The notes beneath the pieces are model-generated. The model had not been told where the DNA came from. It searched no databases and saw only the letters and a list, made by a program, of their open reading frames with translations. DNA of 42,376 nucleotides from Thiotrichaceae bacterium (lineage in GTDB: Bacteria > Pseudomonadota > Gammaproteobacteria > SZUA-140), in the NCBI GenBank assembly GCA_002401765.2, contig NVTY02000043.1:1-42376 (forward strand). The letters are read 5' to 3'. The translations under genes were made by a program, and so were the position numbers. Positions 19,147 to 29,120 of the stretch are shown here, in pieces. Each line of letters starts with the position of its first letter. The stretch's first letter is position 1.

Positions 19147-19644
19147 ATGAAACAACATAATAGACGGTTGCGGTTATCCGATCTAAAAGATCCGGTTAAC
19201 TTTTTTGCGCTGGGTTTTGGTTCTGGGTTATCAAAATATGCACCGGGAACGATGGGTACGTTGGTGGCCGTGCCGCTCTATCTATTATTGCAGCCTTTGG
19301 CATTGGCCTATTATATTGCGATCGCCATCGCAGTCACGTTGGTGGGTATCTGGCTGTGTGATCGTTCGGCAAAAAATTTGAAGGTGCATGACCATCCGGG
19401 TATCGTGTGGGATGAAATCGCAGGCTATCTACTGACGATGATTGCGGCACCCGTTGGCTGGCAATGGGTTGTGCTGGGCTTTGTCTTGTTTCGCCTATTT
19501 GATATCTGGAAGCCGTGGCCGATCAAGGTGATTGATCGGCAGGTGGAAGGTGGCTTCGGTATCATGCTGGACGATGTAGTGGCGGCGCTGTTTGCATGGG
19601 GTGCATTGCAGTTAATTGCGCTATTGGTTGTGTCGCGTTATTAG
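19147..19644 (+). CDS. pgpA: Phosphatidylglycerophosphatase A
   Basis: PgpA dephosphorylates phosphatidylglycerol phosphate in the inner membrane. The 165-residue protein has GSGLSKYAPGTMGTL, the acidic motif HPGIVWDEIAGY and several hydrophobic helices (YLLLQPLALAYYIAIAIAVTL). The ATG follows the thiL stop with no gap. Its TAG stop (19642-19644) overlaps the TAA of the convergent gene on the other strand (19641-19643). Confidence 0.96.
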   Translation: MKQHNRRLRLSDLKDPVNFFALGFGSGLSKYAPGTMGTLVAVPLYLLLQPLALAYYIAIAIAVTLVGIWLCDRSAKNLKVHDHPGIVWDEIAGYLLTMIAAPVGWQWVVLGFVLFRLFDIWKPWPIKVIDRQVEGGFGIMLDDVVAALFAWGALQLIALLVVSRY

Positions 19645-22112
19645 TTAGCTTGCTTCAGGCACCATTCAGAGTTTTGCAGCCATTGTAGAAAATCATCCGT
19701 TGATTTTGGCAGGCTAATATAGTTCCCCTGTGCCATATCACAACCCATTTTGTCGAGAGCATCCCATATCTCTGGTGATTCAACCCCTTCAGCGATGACT
19801 TTTCTGCCCATATTGTGAGCGAGGTCGATAGTCGAACGAACGATAATATAGTCATCTTTATCATTGATCATATCCATCACGAATGACTTATCAATCTTGA
19901 TTTCATCCATCGGTAGCTGCTTGAGGTAGGCGAGTGATGAGTAGCCGGTTCCAAAATCATCGATTGAAAGGTGAATTCCCATAGCCGACAACTCTTCAAG
20001 TACTTTCATCGCACTAACGGGGTCAGACATCACCGCACTTTCTGTGATTTCTAGCACCAAGTAACTAGTGTCGACTTCGCACTCTTTGCTGGCTTGCTTA
20101 ATGTGTTCTGTTAATTGAGGGTCGTGCAGATTATGGGTGGAGAGGTTTACCGCTACTTTTAGTTTGTGTCCCATCTTGTGCCACTGACGGCAAGTACTTA
20201 ATGCTTCGCGTATTACCCATAACGCAAGAGGTCTAATGAGTCCCGTATGTTCTGAAAGCGCAATGAAATGATCTGGCGTCATCAGCCCAAAGCGAGGGTG
20301 TTGCCAGCGTACCAGTGCTTCTACTTCTGCCACATTGCCTGTTTTAAAATCGATTTTGGGTTGATAGTGCAAGCGCAGCTCATTGTTGTCGATGGCATGT
20401 CGTAACTCTGTGGTGAGTGCCAGGCGGTCACGGCTGTGCTGGTCGAGTGAGGGGTCATAAAAAGTGTAATCACCATTATTGTTTTTCGTCACATACATGG
20501 CGATATCGGCATGACGCATGAGAGTCGATGCGTCTGTACCATGTTCAGGAAACAGCGCAATTCCGATACTGGCGCCCACATGAAATGCCTGTTCTTCCAG
20601 TAAAAAGGGTTGGTCGATGGCATGGATAATCGCGCTGGCGACATTAGCCGGTTCTTTTCTGCTTTTAATGGCGGGGAGTAGAATGGCAAACTCATCACCA
20701 CCAAGACGTGCGACGGTACACGATTGATGCAGCGTCTCACGCATACGCATGGCGACTTGTTGCAGAATGATGTCGCCATAGTGATGGCCAAGCGTGTCGT
20801 TGATCTCTTTGAAGCGGTCAAGGTCGATCATGAAGAGTGCCAGCTTTGTCTCATTGCGCTGATTGGTGAGAATTGCCTGGTTCAGGCGGTCTAGTAGTAA
20901 AACGCGATTAGGCAGATCTGTTAGTGAATCGTGCAGTGCCTGATGTTCTAGTTCTTCATTGGCAGCGGCCAATTCACTGGTGCGAATGATGACTCGACGT
21001 TCCAGTTCATTGTGCAGTTGTTTTAGCTCATTTTCAGCATTTTTTCTGGCTGTAATATCATGGGTGACATAAATATAATGAGTCTGATCATTCACGATCA
21101 TTTTACTAACGGCCACTTCTAGTGGAAAGATTGCGCCGCTTTTGCGGTAACCCTCGGTTTCTTGAAGTTTACTTTGAGTGGCTGAAACGATGTTATCGGC
21201 CACTATATTCTGTTGTTCTATCTCTAGCAGTGCATTGACGTCGAGCAGGATATTGATGTGCTCTTCGATGAGCTCACCTTTGGTGTAATCAAACAGGCTA
21301 ATGGCTGCCGGATTAAGTGACTCAATCATCCCTTCAGTGTTGGTGATGATGATGCCATCAACCACATTGTCCATGACCGAACGTAGGTGTGCTTCACGCG
21401 CAAGTGAATCTTGGCTATGTTTAATGAGCGATTTTTTCATTGTCTCTAGGTTGTCGGTAAGGCTAGCAACCTCGGAAATTGATGAGATGACGTTGAGTTG
21501 CTTGTCGGTATTCCCTGATGCGATGGCGCGCGCATCGTCACGTAATTTTCGTATTGGTCGGGTTAGCTGTTGGCCGAGCAAACCAGAAAGAATTAGTGTG
21601 ATTAAGATGTATGCAAAGGCGAGTACGATACTGACTCGATAGGTATTTTGAATCTGCTCAGCAAGCGGTGTTTCATCAAAACTGGTTTGCAGAGTGGCCG
21701 TTATCCCCTTGCTAGTGATGAGTGAAGTACTGACATGGTAGGCATTATCATCATGCTGAGCAAATTGTTGATCTTCTTTAAATAGGATCAGCGCTGCGGC
21801 GTGTGATGGGCTCTGAATGGCATTGCCTGTTTCATAGATTAATGTTGCAGAGAGAATCTGATTGCTATTGACTGCATCATTGAGCAGGTTACTAATGTCT
21901 TGTTGATTGGTATTGTACGATACGAGTGTCGCTAGTAGTGCTGATTTTGAATTGGCTTGTTCGATAAAGCTTGATTCGTAGCCATCTTTGACGATGATAT
22001 TGATGCCGAAAAATAGGGTGGGGATCAATATGGAGTGTATAAGGAGCTCCCCCAGTACCATGCGTCCGGTTAGGGTGCGAATAAAGCGGGTTATTCGTGT
22101 TGTCCTGGTCAT
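19641..22112 (-). CDS. Membrane HAMP-PAS-GGDEF-EAL cyclic-di-GMP signalling protein
   Basis: The 823-residue protein has a membrane segment (about 17-41), a periplasmic sensor (about 45-158), a second membrane segment (about 160-180), HAMP (about 181-235), PAS (about 245-370), a short coiled coil, GGDEF (about 392-555) and EAL (about 570-815). The cyclase motif RLGGDEF (471-475) is intact; no RxxD inhibitory site is seen at the expected place (HQSC). The phosphodiesterase motifs EALVRW (598-600), VAVNLS, LEITES, IDDFGTGYSS and IAEGVE also look intact. Both making and degrading c-di-GMP are therefore possible. Its stop overlaps that of convergent pgpA. Confidence 0.95.
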   Translation of the reverse strand: MTRTTRITRFIRTLTGRMVLGELLIHSILIPTLFFGINIIVKDGYESSFIEQANSKSALLATLVSYNTNQQDISNLLNDAVNSNQILSATLIYETGNAIQSPSHAAALILFKEDQQFAQHDDNAYHVSTSLITSKGITATLQTSFDETPLAEQIQNTYRVSIVLAFAYILITLILSGLLGQQLTRPIRKLRDDARAIASGNTDKQLNVISSISEVASLTDNLETMKKSLIKHSQDSLAREAHLRSVMDNVVDGIIITNTEGMIESLNPAAISLFDYTKGELIEEHINILLDVNALLEIEQQNIVADNIVSATQSKLQETEGYRKSGAIFPLEVAVSKMIVNDQTHYIYVTHDITARKNAENELKQLHNELERRVIIRTSELAAANEELEHQALHDSLTDLPNRVLLLDRLNQAILTNQRNETKLALFMIDLDRFKEINDTLGHHYGDIILQQVAMRMRETLHQSCTVARLGGDEFAILLPAIKSRKEPANVASAIIHAIDQPFLLEEQAFHVGASIGIALFPEHGTDASTLMRHADIAMYVTKNNNGDYTFYDPSLDQHSRDRLALTTELRHAIDNNELRLHYQPKIDFKTGNVAEVEALVRWQHPRFGLMTPDHFIALSEHTGLIRPLALWVIREALSTCRQWHKMGHKLKVAVNLSTHNLHDPQLTEHIKQASKECEVDTSYLVLEITESAVMSDPVSAMKVLEELSAMGIHLSIDDFGTGYSSLAYLKQLPMDEIKIDKSFVMDMINDKDDYIIVRSTIDLAHNMGRKVIAEGVESPEIWDALDKMGCDMAQGNYISLPKSTDDFLQWLQNSEWCLKQAN

Positions 22113-22134
22113 TATTAAATTTAGTTCAGATTTG

Positions 22135-22152
22135 CCTAGGCTGTAGCCTAGG
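22135..22152. promoter_or_regulatory. Operator-like inverted repeat before the GGDEF-EAL gene
   Basis: CCTAGGCTGTAGCCTAGG consists of two perfect 8-base inverted arms separated by GT. It lies 23-40 bases upstream of the start codon. It begins two bases after the predicted -10 box, so it covers the expected transcription start. It could bind a dimeric regulator or form a leader hairpin with a four-base loop. Confidence 0.5.
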
Positions 22153-22153
22153 T

Positions 22154-22182
22154 ATCATCACATAAATGACTGACTTAGCCAA
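22154..22182 (-). promoter_or_regulatory. Predicted promoter of the GGDEF-EAL gene
   Basis: Minus strand: TTGGCT (22182-22177), a 17-base spacer and GATGAT (22159-22154). Each box matches four of six consensus bases. The spacing and the palindrome just downstream support it. Confidence 0.4.
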
Positions 22183-22338
22183 ATCACCATTCAGAATATG
22201 CCAAAGGCTGTGCGGATGAAAAGTCACCTTAATATCGAATTTGCAGAGCGGCATCGGCATTTCTATGTTTGAAGTTTAGAATGTTGCTTGTGATAGGGCA
22301 GCGTCATATTTTCCCTTTGAAATTAAGAGCGGTGTCTC

Positions 22339-23133
22339 TCATTTTACTTTTTCAATCAGGGCGTAGGCTGAATGATTATGGATCGATTCAAAGTTCTCTG
22401 ATTCTAGGGTGTAAGCCGTGATACGGTCATCCGCATTAAGGCGTGCGGCAACATCACGCACCATGTCTTCAACAAACTTGGGGTTATCATAAGCGCGTTC
22501 AGTGACGAACTTTTCATCTGGGCGCTTTAACAGACCAAAGATCTCACATGAGGCCTCTTGTTCGACGATATCGATCAGGTCTTCAATCCATACAAATCCT
22601 TCTGTTTTTGCGGTGACGGTGACGTGAGAGCGCTGATTGTGTGCGCCGTAATCAGAAATTTCTTTGGAGCAGGGGCAGAGACTGGTGACCGGCACCACCA
22701 CTTTAATGGTCATCACTGTTTTGCCGCCTGTGATCTCACCTATGAGTGTGACATCATAATCCAGCAGGCTTTTAACTTTACTGACAGGCGCTTCTTTATT
22801 GATGAAGTAGGGGAAGCTCATTTCAATATGGCCAGATTCAGCATCCAGCAGTGTGATCATGCTCTCCATTATTTCATCAAAAGATTCAACGCTGATTTCA
22901 CGCTCGTTCGAGTTCAGCAGCTTTACAAAGCGGGACATGTGGGTCCCTTTAAAATTGTGTGGCAGGTCAACATACATGTTAAATGTGGCGATGGTGTGCT
23001 GCTCGCCTTCGCTGCGATCTTTTACCCGCACCGGATGGCGGATATCTTTGATGCCGACTTTATTGATCGGTATTTGTCGATTATCCGGGCTGTTCTGCAC
23101 ATCGGCAATCTGTGTGGTGTCGGTGTCGTTCAT
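22339..23133 (-). CDS. folE2: GTP cyclohydrolase FolE2 (type IB)
   Basis: FolE2 converts GTP to 7,8-dihydroneopterin triphosphate, the entry step for folate and queuosine; unlike FolE it does not need zinc. The 264-residue protein has the family active-site region [22 protein letters not shown] with its Cys and His, preceded by [10 protein letters not shown] and [13 protein letters not shown]. Its ATG overlaps the queD stop in the form TAATG, which implies translational coupling. Linkage to queD suggests its product feeds queuosine at least in part. No other cyclohydrolase I is present in the window. Confidence 0.95.
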   Translation of the reverse strand: MNDTDTTQIADVQNSPDNRQIPINKVGIKDIRHPVRVKDRSEGEQHTIATFNMYVDLPHNFKGTHMSRFVKLLNSNEREISVESFDEIMESMITLLDAESGHIEMSFPYFINKEAPVSKVKSLLDYDVTLIGEITGGKTVMTIKVVVPVTSLCPCSKEISDYGAHNQRSHVTVTAKTEGFVWIEDLIDIVEQEASCEIFGLLKRPDEKFVTERAYDNPKFVEDMVRDVAARLNADDRITAYTLESENFESIHNHSAYALIEKVK

Positions 23134-23519
23134 TACGTTTCATCCTCTGAGTAACGCACACAGGCGCGTTCGGTTTCCCATAGAGTGATTGCGCTGACAC
23201 GCAATACCTCACTGTTTAATTTTTCTGATAGCCTTTTAAAAAGGAACGCTGCGATATTTTCAGCGGTTGGATTGATCTCATCAAACGGTGGTACCTCATT
23301 GAGGTAGCGATGATCTAGCTGATCCGCGATCGCGTTGGTTTCTTTTTTGATAGTCTTGAAATCGATGCCGATGCCGAGGTCATCGAGCTGGGTGCAAACC
23401 ACTTCGGCTTCAACCTTCCAGTTGTGGCCATGCAGACGGCAGCAGTCGCCTGGGTAGTTGCGCAGCGAATGGGCGGCGGCAAAGTCGGTAACGATTTTGA
23501 GTGTGTAACGAGCGGGCAT
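23133..23519 (-). CDS. queD: 6-carboxy-5,6,7,8-tetrahydropterin synthase
   Basis: QueD turns dihydroneopterin triphosphate into carboxytetrahydropterin, the second step to preQ0 and queuosine. The 128-residue protein has the zinc histidines (AAAHSL, and HGH in [12 protein letters not shown]), the catalytic Cys in Cxxx[29 protein letters not shown] and a C-terminal [10 protein letters not shown]. It starts 19 bases after dxs and is coupled to folE2, so it lies in the same transcript. Confidence 0.95.
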   Translation of the reverse strand: MPARYTLKIVTDFAAAHSLRNYPGDCCRLHGHNWKVEAEVVCTQLDDLGIGIDFKTIKKETNAIADQLDHRYLNEVPPFDEINPTAENIAAFLFKRLSEKLNSEVLRVSAITLWETERACVRYSEDET

Positions 23520-23538
23520 AGCTATAATCTTGACTGAA

Positions 23539-25446
23539 TTAGTGGGAATTGGTGCGAGTGGCTATTATATTGCAAGACGCCCGTTGATGAAAGTCATTTA
23601 CGGTGTCGATGATGCCTTCCTTGCTAAGGCCATAGGCCTCAAGCAGTGATTCATGGTCGCCTTGTACGCAATATTCATCGGGTAGACCGAGGTTGATCAC
23701 GGGCATGACGACACGATGAGCGTTGAGTACTTCATTTATCGCACTGCCAGCACCGCCCATAATGACGTTTTCTTCGATGGTGAGCAGTAAATCGTGGCCA
23801 TTGGCCATCTCTAATATAAGGACTTCATCGATCGGTTTGACAAAACGCATATCGACAACCGTGGCATTAAGCGCTTCGCCAGCCGCAAGTGCGACTTGAA
23901 CGCGGCTGCCAAAGGCGAGAATGGCGCTGGATTTCCCTTTACGCAGGATACGCCCTTTGCCAAACTCGATTGTTTGCATCTTTTTTTCAACCGTTGTGCC
24001 TGGGCCACGGCCACGTGGGTAACGCACGGCTGTGGGGCCGTCATGTTTGGCTGCAGTGTAGAGCATCTGACGACATTCGTTTTCATCGCTCGGCGTCATC
24101 ACCACCAGATTAGGGATGCAGCGCAGGTAGCTGATATCAAAGCTGCCAGCATGGGTCGGGCCATCGGCACCGACAAGCCCGGCACGATCAATGGCAAAGA
24201 GTACGGGCAGGTTCTGAATCGCGACATCGTGGATCAGTTGATCATAGGCGCGTTGTAGAAAAGTTGAGTAAATCGCGACCACCGGCCTGATGCCATCGCA
24301 GGCGAGCCCCGCCGCCAATGTGACCGCGTGTTGCTCGGCAATGCCGACATCATAAAATCGATCAGCAAAGAGGCGGGAAAATTTAACCATGCCAGAGCCT
24401 TCACACATGGCTGGGGTAATGGCGATGAGGCTGGGGTCTTCTTTTGCCATATCACACAGCCAGTCACCAAATACCTGGGTGTAGCTCGGGCCGCCTGATT
24501 TGCTTGCGTGCATCTTGCCATTGCTGGGGTCAAACGGGGTCACGCCGTGATAGGTGCAGGGGTTCTCTTCTGCGGGTTGGTAGCCACGTCCTTTTTTTGT
24601 CACTACATGCAAGAACTGCGGGCCTTTGTGTAACTGTAGGTTTTTCATTGTGGTGATGAGTGTGGGTATATCATGACCATCGACCGGGCCGTAATAATGA
24701 AAACCAAGCTCTTCAAACAACGTGCCGGGGATCACCATCCCTTTCATATGTTCTTCGGCGCGGCGTGCCAGCTCACGTATCGGTGGCACCGCGCTTAACA
24801 TCTTCTTGCCGCCTTCGCGTACCGAGGTGTAGAATTTGCCAGAGAGCAGTTTCGCCAGGTAGTTCGACATCCCGCCGACGTTAGGTGAAATCGACATCTC
24901 ATTGTCATTGAGGATCACCAGCAGGTCGTTATCGAGATGACCGGCGTGGTTGAGCGCCTCAAAGGCCATGCCAGCCGTCAGTGCACCATCACCAATGATT
25001 GCCACCGCTTTGCGTTTACTACCAGTCTTCTCTGCTGCGATGGCCATGCCGAGTGCGGCACTGATCGAAGTGCTGGAGTGGCCTACGCCAAAGGTGTCGT
25101 ATTCGCTTTCTGAGCGTTTGATAAAGCCGCACAGACCATCTTTTTTGCGCAGGGTATTCATGCGCTCACGGCGACCGGTGAGGATTTTATGTGGGTAGGC
25201 CTGATGACCCACGTCCCATACCAGGCGGTCATCGGGGGTGTTGTAGACGTAATGCAGTGCGACGGTCAGCTCAACCGTGCCGAGGCTCGATGAGAGATGG
25301 CCGCCTGTTTTGGAGACCGACTGGATCAGGAAATCACGCAGTTCACGCGCGAGCGGCTCCAGCTCCGTTTCAGAAAGCTGGCGAAGATCCGCTGGGGAAT
25401 CTATCTTGTGTAGCAATGGGTATCGCTTGTTGTCAGTGGTTGTCAT
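23539..25446 (-). CDS. dxs: 1-deoxy-D-xylulose-5-phosphate synthase
   Basis: Dxs condenses pyruvate and glyceraldehyde 3-phosphate, using thiamine diphosphate, in the first step of the MEP isoprenoid pathway. The 635-residue protein has [16 protein letters not shown], the ThDP motif [18 protein letters not shown] with [15 protein letters not shown], and [13 protein letters not shown] with the catalytic Glu. ispA and xseB lie upstream on the same strand, the classic gammaproteobacterial order. Its ThDP cofactor depends on ThiL, encoded a few kilobases away. Confidence 0.98.
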   Translation of the reverse strand: MTTTDNKRYPLLHKIDSPADLRQLSETELEPLARELRDFLIQSVSKTGGHLSSSLGTVELTVALHYVYNTPDDRLVWDVGHQAYPHKILTGRRERMNTLRKKDGLCGFIKRSESEYDTFGVGHSSTSISAALGMAIAAEKTGSKRKAVAIIGDGALTAGMAFEALNHAGHLDNDLLVILNDNEMSISPNVGGMSNYLAKLLSGKFYTSVREGGKKMLSAVPPIRELARRAEEHMKGMVIPGTLFEELGFHYYGPVDGHDIPTLITTMKNLQLHKGPQFLHVVTKKGRGYQPAEENPCTYHGVTPFDPSNGKMHASKSGGPSYTQVFGDWLCDMAKEDPSLIAITPAMCEGSGMVKFSRLFADRFYDVGIAEQHAVTLAAGLACDGIRPVVAIYSTFLQRAYDQLIHDVAIQNLPVLFAIDRAGLVGADGPTHAGSFDISYLRCIPNLVVMTPSDENECRQMLYTAAKHDGPTAVRYPRGRGPGTTVEKKMQTIEFGKGRILRKGKSSAILAFGSRVQVALAAGEALNATVVDMRFVKPIDEVLILEMANGHDLLLTIEENVIMGGAGSAINEVLNAHRVVMPVINLGLPDEYCVQGDHESLLEAYGLSKEGIIDTVNDFHQRASCNIIATRTNSH

Positions 25447-25544
25447 CGAGCTCTAATCGGCTATTTTACGCAATCGCGCAATATAGCATAAAAAATGCAG
25501 GTTCTGGCTGTTTGAACAGACCTTTTTTGGCCGAGAAAACTGAA

Positions 25545-26510
25545 CTAATTAGGGCGCTGTACGATATATTCCGAGATCCAGCGTAGTGAATCTGCTTCAC
25601 TGCCCAAGGTAGCGAGGTTTTCTAGCGCCGATTCATGCAGCTGTTGTGCCTTCTGCTTCGCCCCATCCATCCCCAGTAGCGCGGGGTAAGTGGGTTTGTT
25701 TCGGGCGATATCAGCCCCCTGATTTTTGCCGAGTACGTCGGTAGATGCCTCGATATCAAGGATATCGTCGCGAATTTGGAAGGCAAGACCAATGTCAGCG
25801 GCGTACTGATCAAGGCGGGTGAGCAGTGCTTCATCACAATCTGGCGCGCTTAATGCCCCGAGACGCACGCTAGCGCGGATCAATGCGCCGGTCTTTTGTG
25901 AGTGCATGTATTGTAGTGACGCTAGGGTGAAGTCTGTGCCTTTGCCATCTGCTTCGAGATCAATTGCCTGGCCGCCCGCCATCCCGAGCGAGCCACTGGC
26001 ATGGGCCAATGTTACGATCATTTTGATGCGAAGTTCAGCGTGCACCTGAATCGAGGAATCTACCGCAAGTATATGAAATGCCAGTGACTGGAGTGCATCA
26101 CCGACTAATACGGCGGTCGCCTCATCAAACGCCTTATGGCAGGTCAATTTGCCACGACGCAGGTCATCATCATCCATCGCGGGCAGGTCATCATGTACTA
26201 GCGAGTAGCTATGAATCAACTCAATTGCACAGGCTGGGCCATTCAATGCCGCCGCATTGACGCCGAGTGCCTTACCCGTGGTGTAGACCAGCAGTGGCCG
26301 CACATATTTGCCGCCAGAGAGTGCCGAGTAACGCATCGCCCGGTGCAGGGTTTCGGGTTTGCAATCTTCAGCTGGTAACCAGCGATTAAGTGCAGACTGC
26401 ACTTGAGCTTTACATTGTGAAATCAGTGCCTTAAAGGTAATGCTGTTATTTATGGTGGTACTGGGGCTGATTTTAGTCACGGTCGGTATCAAACGGTTGA
26501 GTGTCGGCAT
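25545..26510 (-). CDS. ispA: Farnesyl diphosphate synthase
   Basis: IspA builds geranyl and farnesyl diphosphate from C5 units. Both aspartate-rich motifs are present: HDDLPAMDDDD and QIRDDILDIE. GGKYVRPLL near the N terminus binds diphosphate. The frame of 321 residues is about 20 longer than usual at the N terminus; homology begins near ITFKALISQCK. The 5' end overlaps xseB by 38 bases if ATG 26510 is used; GTG 26480 is an alternative. dxs follows after 98 bases. Confidence 0.96.
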   Translation of the reverse strand: MPTLNRLIPTVTKISPSTTINNSITFKALISQCKAQVQSALNRWLPAEDCKPETLHRAMRYSALSGGKYVRPLLVYTTGKALGVNAAALNGPACAIELIHSYSLVHDDLPAMDDDDLRRGKLTCHKAFDEATAVLVGDALQSLAFHILAVDSSIQVHAELRIKMIVTLAHASGSLGMAGGQAIDLEADGKGTDFTLASLQYMHSQKTGALIRASVRLGALSAPDCDEALLTRLDQYAADIGLAFQIRDDILDIEASTDVLGKNQGADIARNKPTYPALLGMDGAKQKAQQLHESALENLATLGSEADSLRWISEYIVQRPN

Positions 26511-26727
26511 CAGTGCTGTTTTCTAGCAAAATTTCGACTTTTTGTTCCGCGGTTTTTAGTGCCTCCTGACAGGTGCGGGTGAGCAAAATACCGCGCTCAA
26601 AGTGCAGCAGGGATTCCTCCAGGGTGATTTCACCCGCTTCCATCTGCGCTACCAGCAACTCCAGTTCTTCGAGAGCGGTTTCAAAATCGGCTGGGGAATT
26701 CTTTTTATTGCGTTTTTTTATGACCAA
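26473..26727 (-). CDS. xseB: Exodeoxyribonuclease VII small subunit
   Basis: XseB is the small subunit of exonuclease VII, which degrades single-stranded DNA. I place the start at the TTG at 26727, because GGAG (26737-26734) lies six bases upstream and the result (MVIKKRNKKNSPADFETALEEL) has the normal length of about 84 residues. The 95-residue alternative from TTG 26760 adds an unrelated leader. The family core is ALEELELLVAQMEAGEITLEESLLHFERGI. It heads xseB-ispA-dxs-queD-folE2 and is divergent from parE. Confidence 0.93.
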   Translation of the reverse strand: MVIKKRNKKNSPADFETALEELELLVAQMEAGEITLEESLLHFERGILLTRTCQEALKTAEQKVEILLENSTDADTQPFDTDRD

Positions 26728-26931
26728 AATTGGCTCCGTACGGCATGGATGGCCCGCCAATTGGGCGAGATTTAGTTTTGGGCTGGATTCTACTATAAAA
26801 ATCGGTGGCCGACATAATGGACATAAATGGCGCTTTTATTCGCCGTCGGCTTGGTGCTAGACTCCATGCCCGTCGGCAACCCTAATAAAAGCATGGCCGC
26901 AATTGAACTGGAAAAGGGAACAGGAACGTAC

Positions 26932-28818
26932 ATGAGTAAAGATTATGATGCCTCGTCGATTGAGGTATTAACCGGCCTGGAACCGGTACGCAAACGCCCC
27001 GGTATGTATACCGACACCACGCGTCCTAACCATCTGGCGCAAGAGGTGATCGATAACAGTGTCGATGAGGCAGTTGCAGGCCATGCCAAAACACTTTCGG
27101 TCACGCTTTACAAAGACGGCTCTCTGGAGGTCGAAGATGACGGCCGCGGCATGCCGGTCGATCAACACCCGGTAGAGAAGATCCCTGGTGTTGAAGTCAT
27201 CATGACCAAATTGCATGCGGGCGGTAAATTTTCCAATAAAAACTATCAATTCTCCGGTGGCCTGCATGGCGTCGGCGTGTCGGTGGTGAATGCGCTCTCT
27301 AAACGTGTTGATGTCAAGATCAGGCGTGATGGCAAAGAACATACCATGGCATTTGAACATGGCTTCAAGGTTGAAGGCCTCAAGGTGATCGGTACCGTTG
27401 GCAAAAAAAATACCGGTACTTCGATCCGCTTCTGGGCGGATGGGAAATATTTTGATTCAGCCAAATACTCAGTCTCGCGCCTGCGCCATGTATTGCGTGC
27501 AAAAGCAGTATTATGCCCTGGCCTGCATGTCTCCTTTTTTGATGAGAAGGCGAATGCCAGTGAAGAGTGGTATTTCGAAGACGGCTTGAGTGACTATCTC
27601 AATGACGCGGTTAAGGGTTACACCTTGTTGCCAGATGAACTATTGATTGGCAGCATCTCCTCTGAGCGTGAAGCGGCCGACTGGGCAGTGGTGTGGTTGC
27701 CAGAAGGCGGCGAGCTAGTGACCGAAAGTTACGTCAACCTGATTCCAACCGGGCAGGGCGGTACCCATGTGAATGGCTTGCGCACCGGTCTGACTGATGC
27801 GATTCGTGAGTTCTGTGAATACCGCAGCCTGCTACCACGAGGGGTTAAGCTAGCACCGGATGATGTGTGGGAACGTTGTGCCTATGTGTTATCGATAAAG
27901 TTGGAAGATCCGCAGTTTAGTGGCCAGACCAAAGAGCGTCTGTCGTCACGTCAATGTGCCGCGTTTGTCTCCGGGGTAGTCAAAGACTCCTTTAGCCTGT
28001 GGCTCAATCAACACACCGATGCCGGTGAGCAGATTGCGATGTTGGCGATTAGTAACGCACAGTCTCGGATGCGTGCTGGCAAAAAGGTGGTGCGTAAAAA
28101 GGTTACCACCGGTCCAGCACTACCGGGTAAATTGGCAGATTGCAGCTCGCAGGATCTTGAACGCACCGAACTCTTTTTAGTGGAAGGTGACTCGGCGGGT
28201 GGTTCTGCCAAGCAGGCGAGAGATCGTAGCTTTCAGGCAATCATGCCGTTGCGTGGTAAAATTTTGAATACCTGGGAAGTCGACTCGCAAGAAGTGCTCG
28301 GTTCTCAGGAGGTACATGATGTCTCGGTCGCGATTGGTGTAGAGCCAGGTTCCGATGATCTTAAAGGACTGCGTTATGGTAAAGTTTGTATTCTTGCCGA
28401 CGCGGATTCCGATGGGCTGCACATCGCAACCCTGCTTTGTGCGCTATTTTTAAGGCATTTCCGTCCATTGGTTGCAGCCGGGCATGTCTATGTGGCGATG
28501 CCACCGCTTTATCGAATTGATGTTGGTAAGCATGTTTTCTACGCACTCGATGATGACGAACAGCGTGGTATATTAAGCCGCATCGAAGCCGAAAAGCTCA
28601 AAGGAAAAATCAACGTACAGCGCTTTAAAGGCCTGGGTGAAATGAACCCGCTGCAACTGCGTGAAACCACGATTGACCCTGATACCCGTAGACTGGTTCA
28701 GCTGGTACTGGATAGCGATGATGATACCGACGAAATGATGGACATGTTGCTGGCCAAAAAACGCGCCTCAGACCGTCGTAGCTGGCTAGAAAAGAAAGGT
28801 AACCTCGCCGAAGTTTAA
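26932..28818 (+). CDS. parE: DNA topoisomerase IV subunit B
   Basis: ParE is the ATPase subunit of topoisomerase IV, which decatenates daughter chromosomes. The ATG at 26932 (MSKDYDASSIEVLTGLEPVR) fits the family start and has AGGAAC upstream; a longer frame from 26827 adds a leader with no homology. Motifs: QEVIDNSVDEA, DDGRGMPV, GGLHGVGVSVVNALS, EGDSAGGSAKQARDR and DADSDGLHI. The 628-residue length, without the GyrB insertion, and DADSDG rather than DADVDG point to ParE. The last codons sit in an 8-bp hairpin (28814-28821 with 28831-28838). Confidence 0.96.
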   Translation: MSKDYDASSIEVLTGLEPVRKRPGMYTDTTRPNHLAQEVIDNSVDEAVAGHAKTLSVTLYKDGSLEVEDDGRGMPVDQHPVEKIPGVEVIMTKLHAGGKFSNKNYQFSGGLHGVGVSVVNALSKRVDVKIRRDGKEHTMAFEHGFKVEGLKVIGTVGKKNTGTSIRFWADGKYFDSAKYSVSRLRHVLRAKAVLCPGLHVSFFDEKANASEEWYFEDGLSDYLNDAVKGYTLLPDELLIGSISSEREAADWAVVWLPEGGELVTESYVNLIPTGQGGTHVNGLRTGLTDAIREFCEYRSLLPRGVKLAPDDVWERCAYVLSIKLEDPQFSGQTKERLSSRQCAAFVSGVVKDSFSLWLNQHTDAGEQIAMLAISNAQSRMRAGKKVVRKKVTTGPALPGKLADCSSQDLERTELFLVEGDSAGGSAKQARDRSFQAIMPLRGKILNTWEVDSQEVLGSQEVHDVSVAIGVEPGSDDLKGLRYGKVCILADADSDGLHIATLLCALFLRHFRPLVAAGHVYVAMPPLYRIDVGKHVFYALDDDEQRGILSRIEAEKLKGKINVQRFKGLGEMNPLQLRETTIDPDTRRLVQLVLDSDDDTDEMMDMLLAKKRASDRRSWLEKKGNLAEV

Positions 28819-28840
28819 TCAACGGGCTTCTGATTAAATG

Positions 28841-29080
28841 TCATTGCGAAGAGTGGCGCGACGAAGCAACCTCGTATAACCATGGCAATGGTTTTGGCCT
28901 TCGTTTGGCCGCTCTTGGCTCTATTCGTCCCGGTTGATTTCCGACTGTTTTTTGTGCGATCAATATAAACAATATTCCTTCATCCATTTGAGCGCCACTC
29001 TTTTGTGTTTGCTGGCACCATGCTAACCATAGTTGCACGGTGTGCTTGAATGCGAACCCACTAGCAGCCCCATGTTCCGC
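28841..29080 (-). pseudogene. IS4-family transposase, C-terminal remnant
   Basis: The minus-strand frame reads GFAFKHTVQLWLAWCQQT, then LFILIAQKTVGNQPGRIEPRAAKRRPKPLPWL. The phrase VGNxPGRxEPRAxKRRPKP is the usual end of many IS4-type transposases. The catalytic DDE region is absent and the tail is altered. This remnant accounts for most of the 302-base gap between parE and ung. The nearby phrase TCATTGCGAAGAGTGGCGCG resembles a widespread dispersed repeat. Confidence 0.6.
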
Positions 29081-29120
29081 TATAATCCCATCATGCTAAA
29101 AACAGAAAATACCCAAAACC

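Noticed and set aside
22558..23154. Plus-strand frame of 198 codons opposite folE2
   Set aside because: Antisense shadow of a well-supported gene.
26827..26931. Longer N terminus for ParE
   Set aside because: The extra 35 residues show no ParE homology; ATG 26932 has a ribosome site and the family start.
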